DNA from: Eubacteriales bacterium
Lineage (GTDB): Bacteria; Bacillota_A; Clostridia; Lachnospirales; Lachnospiraceae
NCBI GenBank assembly: GCA_030527765.1
Contig: JAUNAE010000036.1
Coordinates: 1-19,251 of the forward strand
Direction: 5' to 3'
DNA length: 19,251 nucleotides
A program made the translations under genes and the position numbers. Shown here piece after piece: positions 1 to 8,197 of this stretch. The notes under the pieces are model-generated. The model had not been told where the DNA came from. It did not search any database and saw only the letters and a list, made by a program, of their open reading frames with translations. Every line of letters begins with the position of its first letter. The stretch's first letter is position 1.

Positions 1-36
1 ATTTCACCTGCTTTCTATCGAATCCCTATATTTGAA

Positions 37-798
37 TCATACAGGAAGCTCCTTCCATGCTGTAACTCTGAATTTTCTTCCCTGGTATCCATATTTCCAG
101 AAATCCATTGACAGGGGATCATTCTGCCATCTTCCTTCCCCACTTCGCACACCACAGAATCCTGCTTCTTTCAATAATCTGCAGTCCGCTTCCGGTCTGT
201 CAGCTTTTACCATAGGCAGCTCTGCAAATACTCCGGATGTCTCTTCAGCATCCTTTGGATAAATGATATGCTCAGTCACGAAGATCAGGATCTCTGATAA
301 CCTCATCCAGAGAAAGTTCTTCAAAGTCTTCTTAACTGTTTGATAGTTTCCATCGTAGTACACCACCTGTCCGCCAGGTTTTAACACTTCCTTCCATCTG
401 GCAAATGCAGCTTCCGGATCATACAGTGTCCATACTACGTCTCTTGAGATGATCACATCGTAGGTGTTATCCTTTTCCGCTTCTAAAGTCACACCATCTT
501 CCAGTTCGCTTTCCACTTCCACGTGATATCTCTTAAAATTGGCTCTTGCAGCCTTAAGCATCCCTTCTGCCCCATCAATCGCTTTCACCTGATGTCCCAT
601 CTTTGTCAGAAGAATGCTTAAAAATCCAGGGCCGCAGCCCACTTCCAGAATGCGAAGTGGCCTGCGTCCAAGTACCTGATCCAGTTCATTTACCCAGCAA
701 TTCACCTTACGTTTGTCTTCTAACTGAAGACGTACAAGGTTATCATAACCAGATGAATCCTGAGACCATTTGTTTTCAATCTTCTTAAATACGCTCAT
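37..798 (-). CDS. Class I SAM-dependent methyltransferase (last gene of B12-riboswitch operon)
   Basis: This 253-aa protein has a class I (UbiE/COG2226-like) methyltransferase fold. The SAM-binding glycine loop ILEVGCGPG is at residues 50-58, with the acidic post-I residue D75 after it. The start is clear: its ATG overlaps the stop of the upstream binding-protein gene (TAATG), so it is translationally coupled. It is a paralogue of the first gene of the same operon. Both have a W-S/T-x-x-S-x-x-Y segment near residues 11-18, motif I at exactly the same position, and a similar RP-x-x-D-x-x-LL-x-x-AG stretch near the C-terminus. The methyl acceptor cannot be read from the sequence. The operon context suggests a small molecule handled by the transporter, such as a metal chelate or corrinoid-related compound, but this is inference. 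The 36 bases after the stop hold nothing recognisable. Confidence 0.88.
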   Translation of the reverse strand: MSVFKKIENKWSQDSSGYDNLVRLQLEDKRKVNCWVNELDQVLGRRPLRILEVGCGPGFLSILLTKMGHQVKAIDGAEGMLKAARANFKRYHVEVESELEDGVTLEAEKDNTYDVIISRDVVWTLYDPEAAFARWKEVLKPGGQVVYYDGNYQTVKKTLKNFLWMRLSEILIFVTEHIIYPKDAEETSGVFAELPMVKADRPEADCRLLKEAGFCGVRSGEGRWQNDPLSMDFWKYGYQGRKFRVTAWKELPV

Positions 799-2360
799 TA
801 TTCAACAATATCAAGTTTTTCCCAGTAGATTGCTTCATAAGCTGTTGGTGCAATGGTAACACCTGTAAGTCTGTCTTTATTATAGATGTAATCTCTGTTT
901 GGATAGTAAAGAGGAACTGTGATAGCAAGTTCATCAATTCTTGTGATGATTTCATCATAAAGTGCTGTTCTTTCAGCTTCGTCTGTTGTAGCAAGTACCT
1001 GGTTCAGTTTTGCGTCCAGTTCTTCATCATACCAGTTAACAGCTTTAGAACCTTCTGGCTGGCAGAACATAGATTTCAGGAAACCGTGTGGCATCCATGA
1101 ATCTTGGTATGTACGGTAGATACACAGATCGTAATCTCTTGTTGTCCAGATTGCATCATAGTAAGCAGCTGATTCCTCTTCTACAAGTTCGATACCGATA
1201 CCAACTTTTTCATATTCTGATTTCAGGTATTCACAGATTGTCTTCCATGAAGCATATTCTTCAGACTGGAATACAAGACGAAGAGAAAGTGGTTCGCCGT
1301 CTTTTTCTACGATTCCGTCACCATCTGTATCTTCATAACCAGCTTCTGCCAGAAGTTCTCTTGCCTTGTCAGCATCATATGCATAACCCTTGCTGTTTTC
1401 TGGTGTTACATAAGGTACTGTTGAAGAAAAAAGACCTGTTGCTGCTGTTCCATAACCATCCAGAAGATCATTTACGATACTTTCATTGTTTGTTGCATAG
1501 TTCAGAGCTAAACGAACGTTCTGATCCAGAAGAGCTTCACATTCATAGTTTTCGATCAGATAGAAGCTCTGTGTAGATACTGTAAATTCTGTTGAAAGAG
1601 ATGCTTCATTTTCAATAACTGTGATGCTTTCTGCAGGAACATCAGAAAGGTTCAGGTCGATATCTCCACTTTGAAGAGCCATTACACGTGAGTCACCATC
1701 TGTGATCTGTTTCAGAACAACCTGATCGATAGCTGGTTTTTCACCATAGTAATTTGGATTCTGTACTAATGTTACTTCCTGATTCATAACATAGCTGTCG
1801 ATCATCCACATACCTGTACCAACTTCCTGAACGAAGTTGCCATCAGCATCCAGTGCGCTTTCACATGTGAAACGGAATGGTCTTGGATAAGATAACTCGA
1901 TCAGAACTGTATATGCATTTCCACCAAATGTAAATGTTACTGTATAATCATCAACTTTTTCTACGCTCAGAAGTTCTGAAGAGAAGTTTCCTAATACATC
2001 AGCTTCCTGCCATCTTGCATAATTCCAGAGAACGTTATCTGCATTGAAATCTGTCCCATCAGAGAATTTAACATCCTGTCTCAGGTGGAATGTGTATGTT
2101 GTTCCATCTTCGCTTATATCCCAGCTTTCTGCCAATGCAGGAATAAGTTCTCCGTTTTCACTGTAGCGAACCAGTGGATCGTAGATCATTTCATAAAGAC
2201 GGAAGTCTGCACTACTCTGTGTAGGGTCAGCAAGTTCTGGTGTCAGTTTGTCTGATGTCATAGCTGTAACTACTTTTCCTTCTGCCTGTGCAACCATGCC
2301 AAGACTAGATGCTACGCAAAGTCCTGCTACTGCAAATGCCAATAATTTGTTCTTTCTCAT
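798..2360 (-). CDS. ABC transporter substrate-binding protein, family 5 (nickel/peptide type)
   Basis: This 520-aa extracytoplasmic binding protein belongs to SBP_bac_5 (NikA/OppA/DppA). The family hallmark runs from [21 protein letters not shown] through the following [15 protein letters not shown] region. An N-terminal signal peptide is visible (MRKNK, a hydrophobic core, then an AQA-E cleavage-like site near residue 27). There is no proper lipobox: the only early cysteine, C15, follows A-G-L rather than L-A/S-G/A and lies inside the hydrophobic core. The ribosome site AAAGGAG lies 9 bases before the ATG. It captures the ligand for the two permeases encoded upstream in the same operon. Nickel, peptide and other chelate binders share this fold, so the ligand is not decided by sequence. 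Confidence 0.93.
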   Translation of the reverse strand: MRKNKLLAFAVAGLCVASSLGMVAQAEGKVVTAMTSDKLTPELADPTQSSADFRLYEMIYDPLVRYSENGELIPALAESWDISEDGTTYTFHLRQDVKFSDGTDFNADNVLWNYARWQEADVLGNFSSELLSVEKVDDYTVTFTFGGNAYTVLIELSYPRPFRFTCESALDADGNFVQEVGTGMWMIDSYVMNQEVTLVQNPNYYGEKPAIDQVVLKQITDGDSRVMALQSGDIDLNLSDVPAESITVIENEASLSTEFTVSTQSFYLIENYECEALLDQNVRLALNYATNNESIVNDLLDGYGTAATGLFSSTVPYVTPENSKGYAYDADKARELLAEAGYEDTDGDGIVEKDGEPLSLRLVFQSEEYASWKTICEYLKSEYEKVGIGIELVEEESAAYYDAIWTTRDYDLCIYRTYQDSWMPHGFLKSMFCQPEGSKAVNWYDEELDAKLNQVLATTDEAERTALYDEIITRIDELAITVPLYYPNRDYIYNKDRLTGVTIAPTAYEAIYWEKLDIVE

Positions 2361-2396
2361 TTTGAAAAGTCTCCTTTTGATAAATATTTTTAATAA

Positions 2397-2422
2397 CCGG
2401 ATCGTACCGCTTCTTCATCCGG
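2397..2422 (-). other. Intercistronic hairpin before the binding-protein gene
   Basis: A perfect 6-bp inverted repeat (CCGGAT / ATCCGG, 14-base loop) lies in the 92-base gap between the ATPase gene and the binding-protein gene, the only sizeable gap inside this operon. There is no U tract, so it is not a classical terminator. Similar hairpins often stabilise or process the mRNA around highly expressed binding-protein genes; that role here is inferred. Confidence 0.4.
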
Positions 2423-2452
2423 AATATTATCGTTTGTTATATGCTGCCATCT

Positions 2453-3394
2453 TTACATCAAATGGCATGCAACTTTATGTCCCTTTGCAACTTCTTTCAG
2501 TTCCGGACGTGCTTCTTTACAGATCTGTTTGCACTGAGGACATCGATTCTGATACGGACATCCCTGATCTGCATACACACCAACACCTACCATCTCCAGC
2601 TTCTTCTGTCCAACGGTTCTCTTTAACGGATCCGAAGCCGGGATAGAATCAAACAGCTTCTTTGTATACGGGTGCTGTGCGCGTTCTTTCATATCTGTTG
2701 TATCTTCCATATACTCTACGATGGTTCCCATGTACATGATCGCCACTTCCTTACAAAGGTATGGCACATTTGACAGGTCATGAGTAATCAACAGGTAAGT
2801 CACGGAATATTTATGCTGGATATCATTTAACAGATTCAGTATCTGTTTTCTGATGGAATAATCCAGACTGGATACCGGTTCATCGCAGATTACCAGTTTT
2901 GGCTTCAGGATCAGTGCTCTTGCAATATTGGCTCTCTGGCACTGCCCTCCGGACAACTGTTTTACATAACGGTTTTTCAGTGATGGATCCAGACCAGTCT
3001 GCATCAGAGCTTCTTCAATCCGCTCATCATATTCTGTCTTGCTGAGCTTCTCATAATTTTTCAGGATCTCCTGAATATTCTCGCCAATCGTATAGCTTGG
3101 ATCAAATACACCGCCGCTGCTCTGGAAGATCATCTGCATATTTTTACGATGCTTTCGCATCTGACTGGTCTTCAGGTTCGTGATCTCTTCTCCCTGAAAG
3201 AAAATCTTTCCATCCGTTGCCTTTTCCAGATTTGCAGCCACTTTTCCAAATGTGGTCTTTCCACTTCCACTCTCTCCGATCAGAGCCAGGGAAGCACCTT
3301 CTTTTATTTCCAGGGAAACATCGTCCACTGCACGAACGATGGTCTTACTTCCATAGTATTTTTTTAAATGTTCTGTCTTTAATAATGTTCCCAC
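2453..3394 (-). CDS. ABC transporter ATP-binding protein, OppF/DppF/NikE type
   Basis: This ATPase has 313 aa when started at the GTG at 3394. That start has AAAGGAG just upstream and lies 10 bases after the preceding gene's stop. A longer reading from 3451 would overlap the upstream gene without a ribosome site. Walker A GESGSGKT is at residues 40-47, the ABC signature LSGGQ at 147-151, Walker B with DEP near 167-173, and the H-loop in ITHD near 203-206. The C-terminal oligopeptide-transporter extension carries the usual cysteine cluster (C279, C285, C288, C292, C310). It pairs with the neighbouring ATPase to power the two permeases. Confidence 0.93.
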   Translation of the reverse strand: MGTLLKTEHLKKYYGSKTIVRAVDDVSLEIKEGASLALIGESGSGKTTFGKVAANLEKATDGKIFFQGEEITNLKTSQMRKHRKNMQMIFQSSGGVFDPSYTIGENIQEILKNYEKLSKTEYDERIEEALMQTGLDPSLKNRYVKQLSGGQCQRANIARALILKPKLVICDEPVSSLDYSIRKQILNLLNDIQHKYSVTYLLITHDLSNVPYLCKEVAIMYMGTIVEYMEDTTDMKERAQHPYTKKLFDSIPASDPLKRTVGQKKLEMVGVGVYADQGCPYQNRCPQCKQICKEARPELKEVAKGHKVACHLM

Positions 3395-3404
3395 AGCTGC
3401 TCCT

Positions 3405-4196
3405 TTATAGAACTGCATCAAGCAGTCGCTTCGTATACTCATGCTTAGCATGGTAGAAAATCTCTTCTACCGTTCCGCTTTCCACGATAACACCATCCTG
3501 CATGATGGATACTTCATCTGCTATCTCTGCCACAACACCCAAATCATGAGTGATAAACAGGATTCCGATATTTTTCTCATGACAGATCTCATAAATCTGT
3601 TCCAGAATCTGCTTCTGTACGGTTACATCCAGCGCAGTGGTTGGTTCATCCGCGATCAGAAATTCTGGTCTCATGGACATAACGATGGCAATCATAACAC
3701 GCTGACACATACCACCGGATAATTCAAATGGACGCTTACTCATCAGATACTCCGGATTTGCAAGATTTACTGCCTTCAGACTTTCTATGGCCAGTTCTCT
3801 TGCTTCTTTTTTTGTCATTTTTCCTTTTTCAATGAGTCCTTCTGTCATAAGATCTCCCACTGTAAACAGTGGATCTAACGAAGCTGTCGGATCCTGAAAG
3901 ATCATTCCGAAGGTATTTCCCATGTATTTATTGCGTTCTTTTCTGGACATTTTCAGCAGATCTTTTTCTCCTAAAAGAATCTCACCGCCGGTCACTTTTC
4001 CGTTATTTGCCAGAAGATTCATAATAGCAAGGGATGTTACGGACTTTCCGCTTCCGCTCTCTCCTACAAGCGCATGGATCTTACCTTTGCTGATCTGGAT
4101 GTTTACATCTTTGACAGCATGTACAAGGCCATGTGAGGTTTTGAAATCCACACTTAAATTCTTTACCTGTACTGAACTATTCTGCAGACATTCCAT
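3405..4196 (-). CDS. ABC transporter ATP-binding protein, OppD/DppD/NikD type
   Basis: This 263-aa ATPase has Walker A GESGSGKS at residues 45-52, signature LSGGM at 159-163, Walker B IADEP near 181-185, and THD at 216-218. It starts inside the end of the upstream permease gene (20-base overlap) behind a GGGAGGG ribosome site, which indicates translational coupling. At 263 aa it is shorter than OppD-type proteins with a full C-terminal extension (about 320 aa) and ends soon after the H-E-Y-T-K-R-L-L-D-A segment, as NikD does. With the next gene it forms the nucleotide-binding pair of the importer. Confidence 0.93.
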   Translation of the reverse strand: MECLQNSSVQVKNLSVDFKTSHGLVHAVKDVNIQISKGKIHALVGESGSGKSVTSLAIMNLLANNGKVTGGEILLGEKDLLKMSRKERNKYMGNTFGMIFQDPTASLDPLFTVGDLMTEGLIEKGKMTKKEARELAIESLKAVNLANPEYLMSKRPFELSGGMCQRVMIAIVMSMRPEFLIADEPTTALDVTVQKQILEQIYEICHEKNIGILFITHDLGVVAEIADEVSIMQDGVIVESGTVEEIFYHAKHEYTKRLLDAVL

Positions 4197-5037
4197 TTTG
4201 AATTCCCTCCCCTAACAGGTTGAATGCCAGAACTACGATCATAACCACGATTCCAGGAATAAACATCAATCGTGGATAGGTCTGAATGTAGCTCTTGCTG
4301 TCGCTGAGCATGATTCCCCATTCCGGTGTCGGTGCCTGTACGCCAAGACCGATGAAAGAGAATCCTGCGATAGACAGGATGATGCCGCCTACCTCAATGG
4401 TTGCCAGAGAGATAATGGATGGGGCGATATTTTTCAGTACATGTTTAAATACAATCTGAAGATTGTTACATCCGCCTGCTTTCAGTGCCAGAACATAATT
4501 CTGCTCCTTTACCTGCAGGGTCAGAGCTCTTGATAATCTTGCATATTCTGCCCAGAATACGATGGTCATGGCAAGTACCAGGTTTTCCCCGCTGGCACCT
4601 AATGTGCCTGCAATGGCAAGTGCAATGATAAATGCAGGCATCGCCATAAATACATCGATGATACGCATGATAAAAGTGTCTGTTTTTCCACCCACATAAC
4701 CGGCTACAAGTCCCAGTGGCACACCGATCAAAATGGTAATGATCAGAACACTGAAACTATAGGAAAGTGAATAACGGCTTCCCCATAAAAGTCTTGACAA
4801 AATACAGCGTCCCAGCTGATCTGTTCCAAGTGGATAAGCCAGACTTGGTCCACGTAATTTAATCGTTACATCTACATATAAAGGGTCATGTGGTGCGATC
4901 CATGGTGCAAAGATTGCTGCCAGAATAAATAATGCAGCAATACAGAATCCAATTCTTGTTTTTGGGCTTCTGAAGGCTTTTGCCCAGCGCATCTGCTGAT
5001 AGCCCATCTTTTCTAATTTTTCAACTTTCTTTTTCAT
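4177..5037 (-). CDS. ABC transporter permease, NikC/DppC/OppC type
   Basis: This 286-aa integral membrane protein has a cytoplasmic N-terminal tail, a first membrane segment near residues 29-48, the family signature PLGTDQLGR near 89-97, and five later membrane segments. An EAA-like coupling loop is recognisable around ALKAGGCNNLQIVFKHVLKN. It is the second permease of the heterodimer and starts 10 bases after the upstream permease gene ends. NikC, DppC and OppC cannot be separated reliably by eye. Confidence 0.93.
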   Translation of the reverse strand: MKKKVEKLEKMGYQQMRWAKAFRSPKTRIGFCIAALFILAAIFAPWIAPHDPLYVDVTIKLRGPSLAYPLGTDQLGRCILSRLLWGSRYSLSYSFSVLIITILIGVPLGLVAGYVGGKTDTFIMRIIDVFMAMPAFIIALAIAGTLGASGENLVLAMTIVFWAEYARLSRALTLQVKEQNYVLALKAGGCNNLQIVFKHVLKNIAPSIISLATIEVGGIILSIAGFSFIGLGVQAPTPEWGIMLSDSKSYIQTYPRLMFIPGIVVMIVVLAFNLLGEGIQNGMSAE

Positions 5038-5047
5038 TTCTTCTTCC

Positions 5048-5977
5048 TTATGTCAACTGAATTCTGCGATCGATCAACGAGTATAAAATATCGATCAGAA
5101 GATTGATCAGTACAACTCCCACTGATAAAAACAGGATAAAGCACTGTAAAACCGGGGTATCTTTTGTCGTAACCGCTTCCAGCGCAAGCTTTCCGATTCC
5201 CTGAATGGAGAAAATGGATTCAATTACCGCAGATCCATAGAATGCACTGATGATCATACCAACCATTCGTGTCATAACCGGGATGATGGAATTTTTCAGT
5301 CCGTGTTTCATGATCACTTTTCCGGCAGAAAGACCTTTTGCCCTGCTGGCTCTGATATAATCCTGTCTCATGACATGCATGACATTTGTTCGTACCAGAC
5401 GAATCAGTACGCCAAAGTTTCCAATATCCAAAGCGATTGCGGCCAGAATCGGAATCCCTCCTGTATTTCCTCCGATTACAGAGATTACTTTCAGCTTTAC
5501 ACCAAAGAAGAACAGCAGCATAAGTCCAAGCCAGAAGGATGGCATCGATACACTGAAAAATGCAAATCCCTGTATGATATGGTCGATAGTCGTGCTTTCC
5601 TTTACCGCCGACAATATCCCGAGAGGAACACTCACCAGTACCAGTATTACCAATGCTGTGATCGCCAGTTTCGCTGTCTGAGGGAAACAGTATTTCAGCT
5701 CATTAATGGCTGGTTTTCCTGTTGAGTAAGAATTACCGAAATCGCCATGGAGTACTTTTTTCAGCCATTCTGCATACTGAATAATGATCGGGCGGTCCAG
5801 CCCCTGTTCATGTCTCACTTCTTCTACCTGCTGAACACTTGGATGTTCATATTTCTTTTCTGCAAGGATACGTGCCGCATCACCAGCGGCCATAAAACTC
5901 AGAGTAAAGATCGCAAATGTAACTGCTATGATTACTGGAATCATATATATGATTCTTTTTATGATAAATTTTGTCAT
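5048..5977 (-). CDS. ABC transporter permease, NikB/DppB/OppB type
   Basis: This 309-aa permease has an N-terminal membrane helix (residues 7-30), the long periplasm-facing loop with LDRPIIIQYAEWLKKVLHGD typical of DppB/NikB, then five more membrane segments. The coupling loop is around IRASRAKGLSAGKVIMKHGLKN. It lies 28 bases after the first methyltransferase gene, with a GGAAAGGAACAG-like ribosome site. Its partner is the next gene. Together they form the translocation channel. Confidence 0.93.
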   Translation of the reverse strand: MTKFIIKRIIYMIPVIIAVTFAIFTLSFMAAGDAARILAEKKYEHPSVQQVEEVRHEQGLDRPIIIQYAEWLKKVLHGDFGNSYSTGKPAINELKYCFPQTAKLAITALVILVLVSVPLGILSAVKESTTIDHIIQGFAFFSVSMPSFWLGLMLLFFFGVKLKVISVIGGNTGGIPILAAIALDIGNFGVLIRLVRTNVMHVMRQDYIRASRAKGLSAGKVIMKHGLKNSIIPVMTRMVGMIISAFYGSAVIESIFSIQGIGKLALEAVTTKDTPVLQCFILFLSVGVVLINLLIDILYSLIDRRIQLT

Positions 5978-6005
5978 TTATGTTCTGTTCCTTTCTCCCT
6001 TGCCA

Positions 6006-6752
6006 TCATTTCTTTGCTTTCAGTAAGAATTCCGGTACGGAACGATTCACAATCTTTTCTTCTTCTGTATAGATCCATTCATTTAAAGAAGGTATGCATT
6101 CTATTTTCTGATACCCTGCGCGAAGCAACAGCTCAAAATCCCACTGTGGACGATGTTTTGCACACATCGGCATGGATCTTCTGAATTCTTCCATCTCCGG
6201 TGTACGTAAATGCAATGGATAATCCGGATACAGACGCTTCACCTCTGCCAGATCCGCCGCATCTTCCTGTGCCTTCTTTTCATCAAACAGACGGATATTC
6301 CAGTTTGCATCAAAGATCAGCACCACTCCATTCGGTTTCAGGACTCTTTTCCATTCCTTATAGGCTTTCTCTGCATCAATGATGGTCCATGCAACATTTC
6401 TGCTGACGATCAAATCAAAAGATTCATCTTCAAATGGAAGGTTTTGTGCATCTGCCACCTGATATTTTGCTTTGATACCATGTCTTTCTCCATTTATACG
6501 GGCACATTGAATCATCGCCTCAGTGCAGTCAGCGGCTGTCACCTGATACCCCTGCTCTGCTAGTATGATGGTGAAGAATCCCGGCCCTGTCCCGATATCC
6601 AGAATCTTCATATCTGGTTTCATTTCTCCGTTCTGGCAGATCAGATTCAACCAGGCATTCTTTTTAAAACTCCGTAATTCATCTTCGATGATCTTGCTGT
6701 AATTGGCAGAACTATCAGTCCAGTTTTTCTGTAAACGTTCTTCTTTTTTCAT
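6006..6752 (-). CDS. Class I SAM-dependent methyltransferase (first gene of B12-riboswitch operon)
   Basis: This 248-aa UbiE-like methyltransferase has motif I ILDIGTGPG at residues 50-58 and acidic D75, followed by the NLPFEDESFDLIVSRN segment typical of motif II. The start at 6752 has a GAGGTGATGAGAC ribosome region. It is the first gene after the cobalamin riboswitch and its terminator, so its expression should follow B12 status most directly. It is clearly paralogous to the last gene of the operon (same motif spacing and similar C-terminal third). The substrate is unknown. Modification of a ligand carried by the transporter is the natural guess from context only. Confidence 0.88.
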   Translation of the reverse strand: MKKEERLQKNWTDSSANYSKIIEDELRSFKKNAWLNLICQNGEMKPDMKILDIGTGPGFFTIILAEQGYQVTAADCTEAMIQCARINGERHGIKAKYQVADAQNLPFEDESFDLIVSRNVAWTIIDAEKAYKEWKRVLKPNGVVLIFDANWNIRLFDEKKAQEDAADLAEVKRLYPDYPLHLRTPEMEEFRRSMPMCAKHRPQWDFELLLRAGYQKIECIPSLNEWIYTEEEKIVNRSVPEFLLKAKK

Positions 6753-6802
6753 GTCTCATCACCTCGTTGTTCACTTTTTACGCCAAATGCGTTTGCGATA
6801 TT

Positions 6803-6851
6803 TAAAAAAAATAAAAAAAGCTGAAAGTATGCAAAAGCGCATAATTTCAGC
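6803..6851 (-). terminator. Intrinsic terminator serving as riboswitch expression platform
   Basis: On the minus strand, GCTGAAA-t-TATGC pairs with GCATA-c-TTTCAGC around a 6-base loop (6820-6851) and is followed by a run of about 15 nearly uninterrupted U (6803-6819). It lies between the cobalamin aptamer and the first methyltransferase gene. This is the expected layout of a B12 riboswitch acting by premature termination. Confidence 0.85.
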
Positions 6852-6926
6852 AGGAAATACAGAATCATATCTTATGAATCTGTTTTTATATTCCGTATCC
6901 CAGCCGAATAGGAACTTCGCGGTCTA

Positions 6927-7072
6927 TCGGGTAAGTCTCCTGACTCCAGTTCTTCCTACTCCCTGTCTTCCCGGATTTCTCCAGTGACCATTGGGTTTCG
7001 TCCCTGTTACAGTAGCGGTGGCTGTTCCGGCATTTCACCGGATTCCTTGTTATGTGCGTAAAGCACACCCGA
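6927..7072 (-). promoter_or_regulatory. Cobalamin (B12) riboswitch
   Basis: Read on the minus strand the segment carries the conserved cobalamin aptamer blocks in order: GGAATCCGGTGAAAT, then CCGGAACAGCCACCGC, CTACTGTAACAGGGACG, GGTCACTGG, CCGGGAAG, and the closing B12-box-like AGTCAGGAGACTTACC. A P1 stem TCGGGT / ACCCGA closes it (7067-7072 with 6927-6932). An open frame of 60 codons crosses it but is not credible as a gene. It should repress the downstream transporter/methyltransferase operon when adenosylcobalamin or a related cobamide is abundant. Confidence 0.93.
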
Positions 7073-7099
7073 CAAACTATTCAATTTGAAAAATTTATA

Positions 7100-7108
7100 T
7101 GCTATAAT
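7100..7108 (+). promoter_or_regulatory. Promoter -10 of the AraC-family gene
   Basis: An extended -10 element TGCTATAAT (TATAAT at 7103-7108) lies 38 bases before the ATG of the regulator. No convincing -35 hexamer is present at 17-base spacing, which fits an extended -10 promoter or one needing an activator. The promoter of the divergent operon must lie in the same ~75-base gap (7073-7146), so the two promoters overlap. Confidence 0.55.
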
Positions 7109-7146
7109 ACAGTTACTATTTTGTATCTTATTTCAGGAGCATATTT

Positions 7147-8058
7147 ATGAACCATTCATTACAGAATCAATATATACAGGCTGAGACCGTTTTTTCTTCG
7201 GATCAATATATATCCATTGAAAAACTATCACCTGAAGCTTTAAATCAGACTCATGCAAATGCATTTTTTACTATCCTTTTCACATTAAAAGGACAATGTC
7301 ATCTGGAACTGCAGCAACACGTTCCTCATTACTATGAGAAGGTCACAAACATCCCGGAACACACTTTTTGTATCATCCCGCCTGAGATCATGCATTCTGT
7401 TTCCTTCAGGGATGACACTCAGATCCTGCAGATCCTGGTTCGAAAAGAAATCTTTCATCATCATTTTTCCGATCTCATTTCCGCAAATGAAGATGTCCTT
7501 TCTTATTTCTCCAGAATCCTTTTTCAGGAGAATTTTTCAGATGTACTGCTCATCTCTGTTCAATATAGCCAGCAGATGCGTATCGTTATAGAAAATATGA
7601 TCTACGAACAGGCTCATGCATCTTCCTATTGTCAGAATGTTCTCTATTATACTATGGGCGTCCTGTTTTCCTTGATCGAACGCCATCGCATCGGTAATAT
7701 TCGCTTAGCAGGATTATCGGAATTAAAACCATTGCGTTATCCAATGATCTACTCTTATATCTGTGATCATTATGATACTGTCTCTGCCCGGGAAATCGCA
7801 GAACATTTTCATATCAGTCAGTCTTATCTCTGCAAGATTTTCCAGGAATCCGCTGGTCAGACTGTGACACAAACTATTCAACAAGTCCGTCTGAGTCAGG
7901 CGTGCAGCCTGCTGTCGCAGACAAAAATTCCGATTCACACCATTGCTGAACACGTCGGTTATAACGATGAAACCTTTTTTATCCGTCTTTTTAAGAAAAC
8001 TTATCATCAAACACCGTTACAGTACCGGAATACACAGTCTTTCATAAATAATTTCTAA
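7147..8058 (+). CDS. AraC-family transcriptional regulator
   Basis: This 303-aa protein has an N-terminal cupin-like sensor half and a C-terminal double helix-turn-helix. The first HTH is near VSAREIAEHFHISQSYLCKI. The second is near IPIHTIAEHVGYNDETFFI, followed by the RLFKKTYHQTPLQYR signature of AraC proteins. The ribosome site AGGAG lies 7-8 bases before the ATG. It is divergent from the B12-controlled operon, a common arrangement for a local regulator. It may activate that operon in response to its ligand, giving a second control layer besides the riboswitch, but no binding site was proven. Confidence 0.92.
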   Translation: MNHSLQNQYIQAETVFSSDQYISIEKLSPEALNQTHANAFFTILFTLKGQCHLELQQHVPHYYEKVTNIPEHTFCIIPPEIMHSVSFRDDTQILQILVRKEIFHHHFSDLISANEDVLSYFSRILFQENFSDVLLISVQYSQQMRIVIENMIYEQAHASSYCQNVLYYTMGVLFSLIERHRIGNIRLAGLSELKPLRYPMIYSYICDHYDTVSAREIAEHFHISQSYLCKIFQESAGQTVTQTIQQVRLSQACSLLSQTKIPIHTIAEHVGYNDETFFIRLFKKTYHQTPLQYRNTQSFINNF

Positions 8059-8072
8059 AATCACGAAAAAAA

Positions 8073-8127
8073 AGTGATACATTCTTGTCAAATAATTCCG
8101 AATTGACAAAATTGTATCACTCTTTTT
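8073..8127. terminator. Bidirectional intrinsic terminator after the AraC gene
   Basis: A long interrupted hairpin: outer arms AGTGATACA (8073-8081) and TGTATCACT (8113-8121), inner arms TTGTCAA (8085-8091) and TTGACAA (8103-8109). A T run follows on the plus strand (8122-8127), and an A run lies on the other side (8065-8073), giving a U tract on the minus strand. It can stop the AraC transcript and any argC read-through. Confidence 0.85.
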
Positions 8128-8197
8128 ATCTTCTGTATAGTACTATATTCAACTAATTATCGGTCTTTTTTATCCAATTAAATGTAACGCGTTCAAG

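Noticed and set aside
1088..1576. 162-codon plus-strand open frame inside the binding-protein gene
   Set aside because: Antisense to a clear SBP_bac_5 protein; composition (His, Leu, Arg rich) is that of a shadow frame.
3405..3451. Longer N-terminus for the second ATPase starting at 3451
   Set aside because: It would overlap the upstream ATPase without a ribosome site. The GTG at 3394 has AAAGGAG and begins where family proteins begin.
798..6752. Firm naming as a nickel transporter (nikABCDE)
   Set aside because: Nik, Dpp and Opp families are not separable by eye, and the B12 riboswitch argues equally for cobalt or corrinoid-linked substrates.
6886..7068. Open frame of 60 codons on the minus strand
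   Set aside because: It lies across the cobalamin aptamer, whose conserved blocks fully explain the sequence; there is no ribosome site.
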